Positions 43,394-51,450 of a stretch of DNA of 64,000 bases are shown piece by piece. This DNA is from Oscillospiraceae bacterium. GTDB lineage: Bacteria > Bacillota > Clostridia > Oscillospirales > Oscillospiraceae. Made by a program: the position numbers and the translations under genes. Numbering within the stretch: position 1 is the first letter of the stretch; the number at the start of each line of letters is the position of its first letter. The stretch is from assembly GCA_910575815.1 (NCBI GenBank), contig CAJTFN010000006.1, forward strand, positions 124,001 to 188,000. Reading direction: 5' to 3'. The notes below the pieces were generated by a model. The model ran no database searches, had not been told where the DNA came from, and saw only the letters and a program-made list of their open reading frames with translations.

Positions 43394-45388
43394 TCATCTG
43401 CACTTCCCAAAAATTAGATTAACAAATTTAACAGCTTCGCCCCGTGTAATGGGCTTGTCCGGGACAAAGCTATTTATATCGTCTATCCATCCATAAGCAA
43501 CAGCAGTCATGATGTAGTCATATGCCCAGTGTTGAGAATAGGCAATATCCTTTGGCATTTCTATCGTCTTAGCCTCTACAAAGCGTGTTAATATAGTTAT
43601 GAGTTGCCCCCAGGTCAGATTATCCTTCGGACAATAAAGCCCGTTATGCCCTACTATAATGCCAGCAGAGGCCAATGTAGAAACAGCGTCATAATACCAT
43701 GTGCCTGTAGGAACATCTGAAAATAAGTTTACATTATCTTTTGGAGTATCTTTGTTATTCCTTGTTAATGAGCGATACAACAGAACTGCAATTTGCGCCC
43801 TTGTCACCATATCATCTTCATGGGGATGGCCGTCTCCATACCCTTGTAGCATAAAGGGAACGGTGGTATCTATAGTTAATCCTCCATGAGAAAGAATGAT
43901 TGTTGGTGTATTTCTTACTTCGCTGCCTTGATTTTCCTGTGATTTGTCTGACATTGTAGGTACAGAGGGTTTTATCGTTACCGCTGGCCTTGTTATTGGA
44001 CGATGCGGTTGCATTGGTTCCTGCGGTTGCATTGATTCCTGCGGTTGCATTGGTTCCTGCGGTTGCTCCGGCTCCTGTGGTTGTCCCGGCTCCTGTGGTT
44101 GTCCCGGCTCCTGTGGTTGTCCCGGCTCCTGCGGTTGTCCCGGTTCCTGCGGCTGTTCCGGCTCCTGCGTTTGTCCCGGTTTCTGCGGCTGTTCCGGCTC
44201 CTGCGGCTGTTCCGGCTCCTGCGGCTGTTCCGGCTCCTGCGGTTGTCCCGGTTCCTGCGGCTGTTCCGGCTCCTGCGGTTGTCCCGGTTCCTGCGACTGC
44301 TCCGGCTCCTGTGGTTCTTGTATATCTTCTGCAAACACGAATCGGAGTGTATAATTTTCTGCGCTGGAAAAGGGTGGTTTAATAAGTTCCGTGATGTTCT
44401 TTTCCCCGTCAAAACGGTTGTCCGCCATATCAAGATACCACCCTAGCGGAGTTTTATTTTCCAATCGGTAAGTTTCTGCTATGTTTCCACTACGATATAT
44501 TATTTCAAGGTTTCCATAATTTTGAATATCTGCGGCTTGTTTCGTCCCTATATTACCATAGATAAGAACATCATCCAAAGTCAGGGTTCCATTCAAGTTG
44601 CATATCCCGCCGCCAGTTGGAGCATTGTTGCCGATAATTAAGCTGGAAGCAATGGTGCAAATTCCTTTACCGACATTGTAGATTGCTCCGCCCCCGACTA
44701 CGGTATCGTTGTTATCAAAACCAGCAATATTATCATAAAATCTACATCGTTCAATTTTTAATATTCCTTGGTTTTCGATAGCCGCACCCCAACCATAGTC
44801 TTTTGCGTCACGAAAAGAGGAATCTATAATAGTAGCCGATGCAGATTGTCCTACACGGATATGCGTCCCATATCCATTTTCAAAAGAACACCCCCGTACA
44901 TTGAGATTGCCAGAATCAATGTTAACGGCACTTCCTCTTCGACCGCAATCAAAGTTACGGAAAGTAACATTATCCAGGTTTAACATCGCATTGGACATTG
45001 AAATTACATCTGCCCAATATGTACCTTCTGGAGCGGGAAAGTCGTTGTCAAAAATAATGTTTTGAAACAGTATCTTTGATTCCCCTGTTCCGCCAATATC
45101 TATAAGTTGCAGAGACGGAGACGATTTATCCCTTTTAAGGATAATGGTTTTATCATCTGTGCCTATTGTGCAATCAGTGTCAATGTGTATTAAATCCATT
45201 AAATAAATTGTATCGCTGTCGCTGACAGATTCTATCGCCGCTTGTAATTCCTCTAAGGTACAAGCAGTAAGAGGCTGTGCTTCCTGTTCCACGTTGGTAT
45301 CATCACCAAGCGCAAATACTGGAATGTCCATTAAGACGGCCAGCATCAAAGCGAGGGGTAGAGTAAAAGCAAACTTGGGTAACTTCAT
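43394..45388 (-). CDS. Secreted beta-helix protein with PQEPxQ stalk and SLH domain
   Basis: 664 residues. The signal peptide (1-26) is followed by a right-handed beta-helix/pectate-lyase-like region (about 50-300; repeats such as LNLDNVTFRNFDCG and GGAIYNVGKGICT), a long stalk of PQEPEQ/PQEPGQ units (about 350-460), then SLH motifs (VTRAQIAVLLYRSL, LTWGQLITILTRF, ITRGEAVKFVNL). It is exported and wall-anchored, a candidate adhesin or polysaccharide-binding protein brought in as element cargo. AAAGGAAGGA precedes the ATG. It is the first gene inside the left end of element 2 and points toward the att site. Confidence 0.87.
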   Translation of the reverse strand: MKLPKFAFTLPLALMLAVLMDIPVFALGDDTNVEQEAQPLTACTLEELQAAIESVSDSDTIYLMDLIHIDTDCTIGTDDKTIILKRDKSSPSLQLIDIGGTGESKILFQNIIFDNDFPAPEGTYWADVISMSNAMLNLDNVTFRNFDCGRRGSAVNIDSGNLNVRGCSFENGYGTHIRVGQSASATIIDSSFRDAKDYGWGAAIENQGILKIERCRFYDNIAGFDNNDTVVGGGAIYNVGKGICTIASSLIIGNNAPTGGGICNLNGTLTLDDVLIYGNIGTKQAADIQNYGNLEIIYRSGNIAETYRLENKTPLGWYLDMADNRFDGEKNITELIKPPFSSAENYTLRFVFAEDIQEPQEPEQSQEPGQPQEPEQPQEPGQPQEPEQPQEPEQPQEPEQPQKPGQTQEPEQPQEPGQPQEPGQPQEPGQPQEPGQPQEPEQPQEPMQPQESMQPQEPMQPHRPITRPAVTIKPSVPTMSDKSQENQGSEVRNTPTIILSHGGLTIDTTVPFMLQGYGDGHPHEDDMVTRAQIAVLLYRSLTRNNKDTPKDNVNLFSDVPTGTWYYDAVSTLASAGIIVGHNGLYCPKDNLTWGQLITILTRFVEAKTIEMPKDIAYSQHWAYDYIMTAVAYGWIDDINSFVPDKPITRGEAVKFVNLIFGKCR
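44005..44325. repeat. 18-bp tandem repeats encoding PQEPxQ
   Basis: About 17 imperfect 18-bp units within the beta-helix/SLH gene. It is a coding repeat prone to length change. Confidence 0.85.
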
Positions 45389-45403
45389 AGGTGAATCCTT
45401 CCT

Positions 45404-45691
45404 TTATTTTTTTGTGCGCAATAGGTCAATCATATGTGAAACCGTGGCAATTTCATCTTCATTCAAGCCTGACACATCCACAGTTTGCCGATTATCCACA
45501 CAAAGCAGGAAATCTGTTGTTACCCCATACAGGCGGGCCAGGGATACAAGAATATCCAACGACGGCAAGCGGAGTTCTGTTTCATAGCCCGAAATGACCG
45601 AGCGGGATACGCCAACAGCATCTGCGGCCTGTTGTTGCGTCAGTTTCTTTTCCAACCTAAGTTCCTTGAGTCGAGTGGAAAGACCAACCAT
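45404..45691 (-). CDS. XRE-family HTH regulator
   Basis: 95 residues. The HTH_3 domain fills the N-terminal two thirds (LKELRLEKKLTQQQAADAVG, VSRSVISGYETELRLPSLDI). ATG 45691 is chosen because the GGGGG ribosome site lies 7 nt upstream; GTG two codons earlier is too close. It is 15 bp upstream of the beta-helix/SLH gene in the same direction, so it likely regulates the surface protein or element genes. Confidence 0.9.
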   Translation of the reverse strand: MVGLSTRLKELRLEKKLTQQQAADAVGVSRSVISGYETELRLPSLDILVSLARLYGVTTDFLLCVDNRQTVDVSGLNEDEIATVSHMIDLLRTKK

Positions 45692-45857
45692 ATACACACC
45701 CCCTTATGATACCGCAATAGGGGTTGCTGTTGGTGTCACGGCTTGACGCAATTTGCGGCAAAAGGTGAACACAGCAGAGCGTTAAGGACAAGTGTGGGAA
45801 GTGTCAGCAAAACTAAACGTCAACATAAAAATGACCGCCCCATACAAACCAGGGCGG

Positions 45858-46037
45858 TCATTTATCCTGTGGTGTATCATCCATGTTGGCGAGAGCATAG
45901 GCAATCATTTGATTTATCAGTTCATTCCGGCTGATACCAACAGCAGCGGCCTTATCATCAACTTCTTTTAGTGTATCAACAGATATGCGCATGGAAATAA
46001 CTTCCTTCTCTGGCTTGCGGGCTACAAACTTTGGCAC
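45858..46037 (-). CDS. Ribbon-helix-helix (CopG-like) small regulator
   Basis: 59 residues. GTG start 46037 with AAAGGCGGTGG upstream. It begins MPKFVARKPEKEVISMRISV and continues DTLKEVDDKAAAVGISRNEL, a ribbon (ISMRISV) followed by two helices typical of Arc/MetJ DNA-binding proteins. It is divergent from the SLH/Ig gene at 46137, their promoters overlapping in 99 bp, so it probably represses both. Confidence 0.75.
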   Translation of the reverse strand: MPKFVARKPEKEVISMRISVDTLKEVDDKAAAVGISRNELINQMIAYALANMDDTPQDK

Positions 46038-46056
46038 AATTCCACCGCCTTTCCTC

Positions 46057-46085
46057 TTGCATATTGTATTCTATTTTGATATTAT
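46057..46085 (+). promoter_or_regulatory. Promoter of the secreted SLH/Ig-like gene
   Basis: TTGCAT (46057-46062), a 17-bp spacer and TATTAT (46080-46085). A minus-strand TTTCAT-17-TACAAT (46091-46063) for the RHH gene overlaps it. Confidence 0.6.
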
Positions 46086-46136
46086 ATGAAATATTCTAAA
46101 AGCAATATCTAAAAACGAATACAACGGAGGATTGTC

Positions 46137-47423
46137 ATGAAAAAAGTAGTTTCAATAATCTTGATAATGACCCTTGCAATCGGCTTGGTGCCCTCTGCTT
46201 TTGCCGCAAGCAATGAAACGGTTGAATCTGCCAATGCGTTGTATGGCTTAGGGCTATTTAACGGAACAGGGTATAATAGTGATGGAACTCCAATTTTTGA
46301 CCTTGATAAAGTACCAACTAGGAACCAAGCAGTCACCATGTTAGTACGCCTTCTTGGAAAGGCTCACGAAGCCGAGCAGGGAACATACAATATTCCGTTT
46401 ACAGATGTTGACGGGTGGGCTAAACCGTATATTGGCTTTGCATATGCTAATGGCCTTACTTCGGGCACTTCTGCAACATCGTACAGCGGTTCTCAGAACA
46501 CAACCGCCGCACAATATATAACATTTGTTTTGCGTGCATTGGGCTATACTAGTGGAATAGATTTCCAATATAATACTGCATGGGAATTTTCCGATAGCAT
46601 TGGTTTAACCGATGGTCGATATAGTGGAAACACTACCACATTTACCCGTGGTGACGTAGCAGTCATTTCCTATCGAGCATTATCATGCAGTCTAAAGGGC
46701 CAAAATATCACCCTTATTGATAGGCTCCGCAAAGAGGGTGCAATTTCAGAGTATACGCCGACAACAAACCCGCCTATCACCTCCCAGCCCTCGGCTTCAC
46801 TAAATTATGAAAGCATTTATATTACACCTGGAGAAACAGTAACGCTCACAATGCCAGATGCCGGAAATAAGCATATCACTTGGACATCAAGTGACCCGGA
46901 GTATATACGGGTTTCAAACGGTGTGGTTTCTGTATTCAAAAATGGAGGTTCTGTAGCGAAAATCACGGCTACGACAGAGGACGGGTTATCAGCTTCCTGT
47001 ATTGTAATGATGAAATCAACTGATGAAGTTGTGAAAAAATTTACTTCAATAAATGTTTACAAAAAATTTCCAGCCATTCCCAGCTTTGACAATGTATCAC
47101 CTTCAACGCCGTTATGGACCCACTTTGACTTAAACCTTCAAGAATTTGGTGCATACATATATAATTACGTGTACCTCATTAGCAACTTGGATGATGCTGA
47201 ATATTTGGCAAAAGAATATGCTTATTGGCTGAAATCCCTTAATTATACTCTTATCAGAGAAGAAGATGACCCCATTATAGCGCAAAGCGTAGGCTCAGAT
47301 ATCATTTATGAACTTTCTGACCCTACAAATAGGTATATTGTCTCTATCAAAGGCGCACCCAATACCGTAGGCGGTTATGATGTTACAATTTCTATTGATT
47401 ATTCAAAATCAGCGATGCACTAA
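46137..47423 (+). CDS. Secreted protein with SLH-like N-terminus and BIG2-like Ig domain
   Basis: 428 residues. The signal peptide (1-22, ending AFA) is followed by SLH-like repeats at the N-terminus (VPTRNQAVTMLVRLLG, FTDVDGWAKPYIGFAYANGL, TTAAQYITFVLRALG). A bacterial Ig-like group 2 domain follows (about 220-300; LTMPDAGNKHITWTSSDPEY, VSVFKNGG), then an unrecognised C-terminal domain (about 300-428). ACGGAGGATTG precedes the ATG. This AT-rich cargo gene is the second envelope protein of element 2. The function is unknown; surface attachment is expected. Confidence 0.85.
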   Translation: MKKVVSIILIMTLAIGLVPSAFAASNETVESANALYGLGLFNGTGYNSDGTPIFDLDKVPTRNQAVTMLVRLLGKAHEAEQGTYNIPFTDVDGWAKPYIGFAYANGLTSGTSATSYSGSQNTTAAQYITFVLRALGYTSGIDFQYNTAWEFSDSIGLTDGRYSGNTTTFTRGDVAVISYRALSCSLKGQNITLIDRLRKEGAISEYTPTTNPPITSQPSASLNYESIYITPGETVTLTMPDAGNKHITWTSSDPEYIRVSNGVVSVFKNGGSVAKITATTEDGLSASCIVMMKSTDEVVKKFTSINVYKKFPAIPSFDNVSPSTPLWTHFDLNLQEFGAYIYNYVYLISNLDDAEYLAKEYAYWLKSLNYTLIREEDDPIIAQSVGSDIIYELSDPTNRYIVSIKGAPNTVGGYDVTISIDYSKSAMH

Positions 47424-47619
47424 CCTGATGTTTTCCAACTGTTCATAAAAGTCTACCTTTTCAGATGCCCATAGCAAGAGGCTTTTTCCCGTCTGAAAAT
47501 CTCCCGCATTTTATTCCTGAACATATCCGAAAATTAAACAGCCTTTACGGATAATTAAACTGTGCAGATACCGCCCCGCCTGTTATACTGGAAACAGAAA
47601 CAGGAAAGGGGCGGTTTTC

Positions 47620-48213
47620 ATGGAAAGCAGAACATGGTACTACGCCAGAGTGTCCAGCAGGGAGCAGAATCTTGACCGTCAGCTTGCGACATTTGCCGCT
47701 ATGGGAGCGCAGGAGCGGGATATAATCACAGACAAAGAATCAGGTAAGGATTTGGATAGACGGGGCTACACAGCCCTTAAAACGGCCCTATTGCGCCGTG
47801 GTGATACGCTGGTGGTTAAATCGCTGGACAGGTTAAGCCGGAATAAGGCCGATATTAAAAACGAGTTGGAATACTTCAAATCCAACGGGATTCGATTAAA
47901 GGTGCTGGACTTACCCACAACCATGATAGACTATCCAGAAGGTCAAGAATGGGTTCTTGATATGGTAAACAATATTTTAGTCGAGGTTCTTTCCAGTATC
48001 GCCCAGCAGGAGCGGGAAACGATACGCCAGCGGCAAGCGGAGGGCATAGCGGCGGCAAAATCTAAAGGAAAACATTTAGGCCGTCCAAAAGCAGAATTGC
48101 CGGATAACTGGAATGAGGTTATTACAGCATGGAAAGCCGGGAAGATAACAGCGGTGGAAGCTATGCGGCGAACAGGATTAAAGCGAAGTACATTCTATAA
48201 AATGGCGGGATAG
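47620..48213 (+). CDS. Serine recombinase (resolvase/invertase family)
   Basis: 197 residues. The catalytic domain shows YYARVSSREQNLDRQ (Ser nucleophile about 12), VVKSLDRLSRN with the active-site Arg pair, and the long E helix (QERETIRQRQAEGIAAAKSK). A C-terminal Hin-like HTH follows (GKITAVEAMRRTGLKRSTFY). The small size marks a resolvase/invertase, not a large integrase. A promoter TGTGCA-17-TATACT and two 21-bp-spaced copies of CCGAAAATTAAAC/CGGATAATTAAAC upstream may be its res subsites. It probably resolves dimers or inverts a segment of the element. Confidence 0.92.
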   Translation: MESRTWYYARVSSREQNLDRQLATFAAMGAQERDIITDKESGKDLDRRGYTALKTALLRRGDTLVVKSLDRLSRNKADIKNELEYFKSNGIRLKVLDLPTTMIDYPEGQEWVLDMVNNILVEVLSSIAQQERETIRQRQAEGIAAAKSKGKHLGRPKAELPDNWNEVITAWKAGKITAVEAMRRTGLKRSTFYKMAG

Positions 48214-48227
48214 CAGGGGGAAACACA

Positions 48228-48259
48228 AAAGCGGCGGGGGTATCTTTCCCCGCCACTTT
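48228..48259. terminator. Hairpin after the resolvase gene
   Basis: AAAGCGGCGGGG pairs with CCCCGCCACTTT (11 of 12) around an 8-nt loop. It lies between convergent genes. Confidence 0.6.
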
Positions 48260-48303
48260 AATTCGCCTAATAAAGAGTTAGGCTAGCTTTTGGATGTTGA
48301 CGC

Positions 48304-48951
48304 TTAATTGTTCAGCATAGGAGCAAGGCAATCCCCGCAGATAAGACGGGCAATTTTTGTAGTCCGGGCAAGCTGCCCGCACACAGGGCACTTGTAGCGG
48401 ATGGAGTGACCTTTGCTGGTAGTTCCGGCGGCGGCTCCACCATTAGCGGCGGCGTTGCCACCAGCAATGCGGATGCCGCAGGGTTCATTTCGGTTCAATT
48501 TGATTTCTTGGATATCGTTATCAAGAATCCATTCAAGCAAACTGTCAGCGGGTTCCGTGTGGCTCCACCCATAGCGAGTATGTGTACAGATAAGGCCGTG
48601 GGATTCGGCGGTGCGCTTAAAGGCTTTGTTATGATACATACGGCTTGACCCACTGCAATCCTGGACGTTGAGAATAGTGTCATTGTACATATGTACCATT
48701 TCGTGTAGAAGCGTGGCAACCGTTTCCTCTATCGGCCTATCCAGCGTTCCAGCCCCAATATTGATTTCATGCTTGGCCCCGTCCTTCACTTCCCACAGGG
48801 GAGACAAACTGTAGTGGCCGTATGCCCTTGGCGTACTCTGGATGGTGATAACAGGCGTTTCCAGTTCTCCATTGAAAAAATCGGCGTTCAGCTTATTGAA
48901 CAGCTTTTCAAGTTGTCCGGCAAGACGGCTTGTTTTTACGATTTCTTTCAT
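48304..48951 (-). CDS. SprT-like zinc metalloprotein
   Basis: 215 residues. The SprT-like domain carries HEMVH (LLHEMVHMYND, about residue 83) as the zinc and catalytic motif, with a later His in MYHNKAFKRTAESHG. A C-terminal zinc ribbon follows (CPVCGQ and CGDC, about 190-207), with a glycine/alanine-rich linker between. Eukaryotic Spartan relatives cleave DNA-protein crosslinks. In bacterial mobile elements the role is unproven. GGGGAC precedes the ATG. It is AT-balanced and typical of phage and ICE accessory regions. Confidence 0.88.
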   Translation of the reverse strand: MKEIVKTSRLAGQLEKLFNKLNADFFNGELETPVITIQSTPRAYGHYSLSPLWEVKDGAKHEINIGAGTLDRPIEETVATLLHEMVHMYNDTILNVQDCSGSSRMYHNKAFKRTAESHGLICTHTRYGWSHTEPADSLLEWILDNDIQEIKLNRNEPCGIRIAGGNAAANGGAAAGTTSKGHSIRYKCPVCGQLARTTKIARLICGDCLAPMLNN

Positions 48952-48980
48952 GATATAGTCCCCTTTTCTTCAAATTAAAC

Positions 48981-49009
48981 TTGCCAGGGGAGCGGGACGG
49001 TGGTATACT
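48981..49009 (+). promoter_or_regulatory. Promoter of a candidate small RNA
   Basis: TTGCCA (48981-48986), a 17-bp spacer and TATACT (49004-49009) on the plus strand, where no coding gene follows. Confidence 0.55.
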
Positions 49010-49015
49010 GTACCT

Positions 49016-49090
49016 ATCCCGTCCCCCGTGGCGGTGGTCAAGTCTCTTGCCTGTTGCTTTGGTCGGCGGTCAGGCAAGGGGCTCTCTTTT
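49016..49090 (+). ncRNA. Candidate 75-nt small RNA
   Basis: A promoter is followed, within 75 nt, by an 8-bp stem CTTGCCTG/CAGGCAAG (49046-49053, 49071-49078) and GGCTCTCTTTT. It converges on the end of the gene at 49089. There is no ORF. Confidence 0.4.
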
Positions 49091-49370
49091 AGGCACTGAC
49101 GCTGAAACGGCGGGAAATGACTTCCTTAGTGTACGCCTTGTAAAGGGCTTCCCCCTGTTCGTTTTTGAAACGCTTGGTATCGAAACGGGAACTTTGGACG
49201 GTGGTAAACCGGGCGATGTACTGTCCGGCTTCCAGCGTTTCAACGCCGATGGTATCCATATGCCGTTTGATTTCATCCTTGATGGATTCGACCATTTCAG
49301 CGGCTTCCTGTTGAAGAGCTTCCCACTCTTTGAGGGATTCAATCTTGGATACGATTTCAATAGTAGACAT
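49089..49370 (-). CDS. Small phage/ICE-type protein of unknown function
   Basis: 93 residues, mostly helical, with a K/E-rich first half (ESLKEWEALQQEAAEMVESI) and a conserved-looking VETLEAGQYIARFTTVQSSR. It recalls short proteins beside SprT or recombination genes in phages and elements, but no firm family is recognised. ATG 49370 follows AAAGGAG. It is cotranscribed with the SprT gene on the minus strand (137 bp apart) from the operator region at 49521-49624. Confidence 0.7.
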   Translation of the reverse strand: MSTIEIVSKIESLKEWEALQQEAAEMVESIKDEIKRHMDTIGVETLEAGQYIARFTTVQSSRFDTKRFKNEQGEALYKAYTKEVISRRFSVSA

Positions 49371-49520
49371 TGTGTGTACTCCTTTCATTCTGTGCAAGGC
49401 CAGAGGCGTGAGTTCCGTTCGCGTCCTGCCTACTTGGAGAATGCGTTTCCCCGGCCCTGCTGGCTTGTTTGGTTGTCAAGGTTCGTGCCGTTTGGGTTTG
49501 TCCCTTGCGGTGATTACAGT

Positions 49521-49624
49521 ATATCAGTTAATTGATATTTTTGCAAGATGGGATTTTGCATAAAAGTTAACTGATATTCTTGTGCAGTTTATCAGTTTAC
49601 TGATATGGGCTAGAGTGATACAAT
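49521..49624. promoter_or_regulatory. Divergent operator array with three ATCAGTTAACTGAT-like dyads
   Basis: Dyads at 49521-49539 (ATATCAGTTAATTGATATT), 49563-49578 (AAAGTTAACTGATATT) and 49590-49607 (TATCAGTTTACTGATATG). The third overlaps the -35 of a plus-strand promoter TTTACT-17-TACAAT (49596-49624). A repressor site set controlling both directions is likely; the adjacent RHH protein is the natural candidate. Confidence 0.65.
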
Positions 49625-49644
49625 AGGTGTGGAGGTGATACGAT

Positions 49645-50292
49645 ATGTCAACAGATGCGCAGAAAAGAGCAAGTACTAATTACAATCGAAAACAAGATAA
49701 TATAATGGTTCGTCCCAACAAGGAAGAGGGGGCAACTATACGAGCCGCCGCCGCCGCCGCTGGTAAGTCTGTGCAAGGCTATGTGCTAGAAGCGGTCAGG
49801 GAGAAGATGGAGCGAAAGAGGGCCAGGGGCGTTCCTGCTGGTGGCACTTGCACAAGTGTCCCTGCTGTCAGTCCAGCGGGTGAGGGCACAGGGGCCGGGG
49901 TTATGGTATTTCCAGAGGGTTCCCCGGACGGTGATATTAGTAGTCGGTTCATCTTACAATGGGGACCCGATTTCCAAACCGCCCTTACTGATTCTGGACA
50001 GTCTGTCGAGGAATACGTTACCCAAGCCGTCAGGGAACGTGTGGAGCGGGAGAGCAAGCCGCCTATCCCCCAATGGATAGCAGAACGGTATCCGGGGGAG
50101 AAATGGCCCGTTTTGAAAGCAGTTAGAGCCATTCAAGGCAACATAAACGCACAACGCATATTGCACCGCAGTATGACGCAGGAACAACGGGCAGAATGGG
50201 ACAAAGAATTTCGCAGAGAGTTGGACGAAGAACGGCGAGAGGAGGCAGGGCAGGACACGCCAAAGCCTACTTGCAATCTGCCGTTGGACTGA
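49645..50292 (+). CDS. Protein with N-terminal (and possibly second) Arc-like RHH domain
   Basis: 215 residues. Residues 1-55 (ASTNYNRKQDNIMVRPNKEE, AAAAGKSVQGYVLEAVREKM) look like a ribbon-helix-helix fold. A related segment recurs at about 95-135 (ILQWGPDFQTALTDSGQSVE, EYVTQAVRERVERE), so it may carry two RHH units in one chain. The charged C-terminus (EFRRELDEERREEAG) is probably disordered. GGAGGTGATACG precedes the ATG. It probably represses its own promoter at the dyads just upstream. Confidence 0.7.
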   Translation: MSTDAQKRASTNYNRKQDNIMVRPNKEEGATIRAAAAAAGKSVQGYVLEAVREKMERKRARGVPAGGTCTSVPAVSPAGEGTGAGVMVFPEGSPDGDISSRFILQWGPDFQTALTDSGQSVEEYVTQAVRERVERESKPPIPQWIAERYPGEKWPVLKAVRAIQGNINAQRILHRSMTQEQRAEWDKEFRRELDEERREEAGQDTPKPTCNLPLD

Positions 50293-50305
50293 AAGGGGCT
50301 TAACC

Positions 50306-50554
50306 ATGGGACTGTTTGACATTTTCAGCGGTGGGCCGTTTGATTTCAACGGGGATGGTCGGGAAGATGCCAGCGAATTAGCACTTGGCTTTATGATGCT
50401 GGACAGCTTCGGAAAAGAGCAGGAGCGGGAGAGAAAGAAGCAGGAGCTTATAGCTTCCCTACTTCGTCAGGCGGCGATAGACGACTTGGAGTATAGTCCA
50501 GAGGAAATTGAAGCGTTCCTTGCCGATTCGGAAAGCCTTGGTCTGCTGGACTAA
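50306..50554 (+). CDS. Hypothetical small acidic protein
   Basis: 82 residues. It opens with MGLFDIFSGGPFDFNGDGRE, has a charged helix (KEQERERKKQELIASLLRQA) and ends with an acidic tail (YSPEEIEAFLADSESLGLLD). No domain is recognised. GAAAGGGGC lies upstream. It is 13 bp after the RHH gene, so part of the same operon. Confidence 0.7.
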   Translation: MGLFDIFSGGPFDFNGDGREDASELALGFMMLDSFGKEQERERKKQELIASLLRQAAIDDLEYSPEEIEAFLADSESLGLLD

Positions 50555-50582
50555 AAAAGTTTAAGAATTTTCCGTTATTGAG

Positions 50583-50612
50583 TTGACGGTGGCAACATAG
50601 TTTTGGTATAGT
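50583..50612 (+). promoter_or_regulatory. Promoter of a candidate small RNA
   Basis: TTGACG (50583-50588), an 18-bp spacer and TATAGT (50607-50612). Confidence 0.6.
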
Positions 50613-50618
50613 AGTAGT

Positions 50619-50712
50619 ACCGTAAGTTAGAGCCGCCGACAAAATGTCAAAGGACGCACTTACCACGCAGGACCAGAGTTGGCCTTGCAAGGTAGGAGCG
50701 TCCTTTTTCTTT
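50619..50712 (+). ncRNA. Candidate 94-nt small RNA or attenuated leader
   Basis: The predicted start is near 50619. The 3' end is a terminator-like hairpin AGGACGC (50651-50657) with GCGTCCT (50698-50704) plus an inner TACC/GGTA pairing, followed by TTTTTCTTTT. There is no ORF inside. Confidence 0.45.
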
Positions 50713-51078
50713 TGCCCGATGTCCGTAGAAGTCCATAGGAGGCTCGTAGAGCCGTTTCTAGCGTTTCTAGCCCCCAGGGGGAGCACGGAATTGTATGCCC
50801 CTTAAAACGCCGCATGGCGGGTTTGTGTGGGCGTGTACCTTGACAACTGAATATCTGGAGGATAGAGGGTATCCCCCTTGCGATTATAGCAGGAGGGGTT
50901 GCCCCTCCATGGTTAAGGGGTGTGCAGTCCTCCACCCAAGGGTGGAGTGCTTCAAGGAGCCAGGAACAGTCCAGCCCAAAAAGGAAAGAAGGTGGTCAGC
51001 GTGGGCGCAGGAGGACCGTAGCAGAAATTAAATCCAGCGGTTTAATTAACATTTTGGATATTGTGAAAGGATGCAATT

Positions 51079-51432
51079 ATGAACTTATTCGACGAAAGTA
51101 TAACGGCAACACTTGATAATGGAGGTGTGGCACTACTTGATGGCAAGTATCTTGCCATGACCCCGGAAACATTGAATCAGGCGGTGAAAGATGGTCTCAC
51201 GATAGCGATAGGTGATACCGCCCCGGAACAAGCCGCCGATGAGGAAGCAAACGACAGTTTTATACAGCATAATTTCAAGTGCCATTTTTGCGGCAAAGAG
51301 AACGAAGCAACAGAGTACATCATGACGATTTCGGGCGGTTACGACAGCGACCACGACATGGAAAGTGTGTCCATGGAAGCCTGCGCCGGGTGTTTGGAAA
51401 AGATGCTTGCGATGATAAATTATGAAAAGTAA
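51079..51432 (+). CDS. Hypothetical protein with two CxxC knuckles
   Basis: 117 residues. The N-terminal part is acidic. KCHFCGKENEATEY (CxxC about 69-72) and EACAGCLEKML (CxxC about 104-107) could bind one zinc. No family is recognised. AAAGGATGCAATT precedes the ATG. It is followed 18 bp later by the DUF6291-like gene. It is probably an element-specific regulator or adaptor. Confidence 0.7.
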   Translation: MNLFDESITATLDNGGVALLDGKYLAMTPETLNQAVKDGLTIAIGDTAPEQAADEEANDSFIQHNFKCHFCGKENEATEYIMTISGGYDSDHDMESVSMEACAGCLEKMLAMINYEK

Positions 51433-51450
51433 CGAAGGAAGGAATTGAAT

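Larger units (their letters stand above)
50555..51078. other. 524-bp non-coding region with RNA-like structure
   Basis: The first part holds a candidate small RNA with promoter and terminator (50583-50712). The second (50850-51060) has successive hairpins GGAGGGG/CCCCTCC (50892-50909) and CTCCACCC/GGGTGGAG (50930-50947), and no convincing ORF. A 78-codon frame at 50795 has no ribosome site. Confidence 0.55.

Noticed and set aside
44005..44325. Second CRISPR-like repeat array
   Set aside because: 18-bp coding repeats (PQEPxQ) without spacers.
50795..51031. 78-codon plus-strand ORF
   Set aside because: No ribosome site. It covers a hairpin series and shows no recognisable domain.
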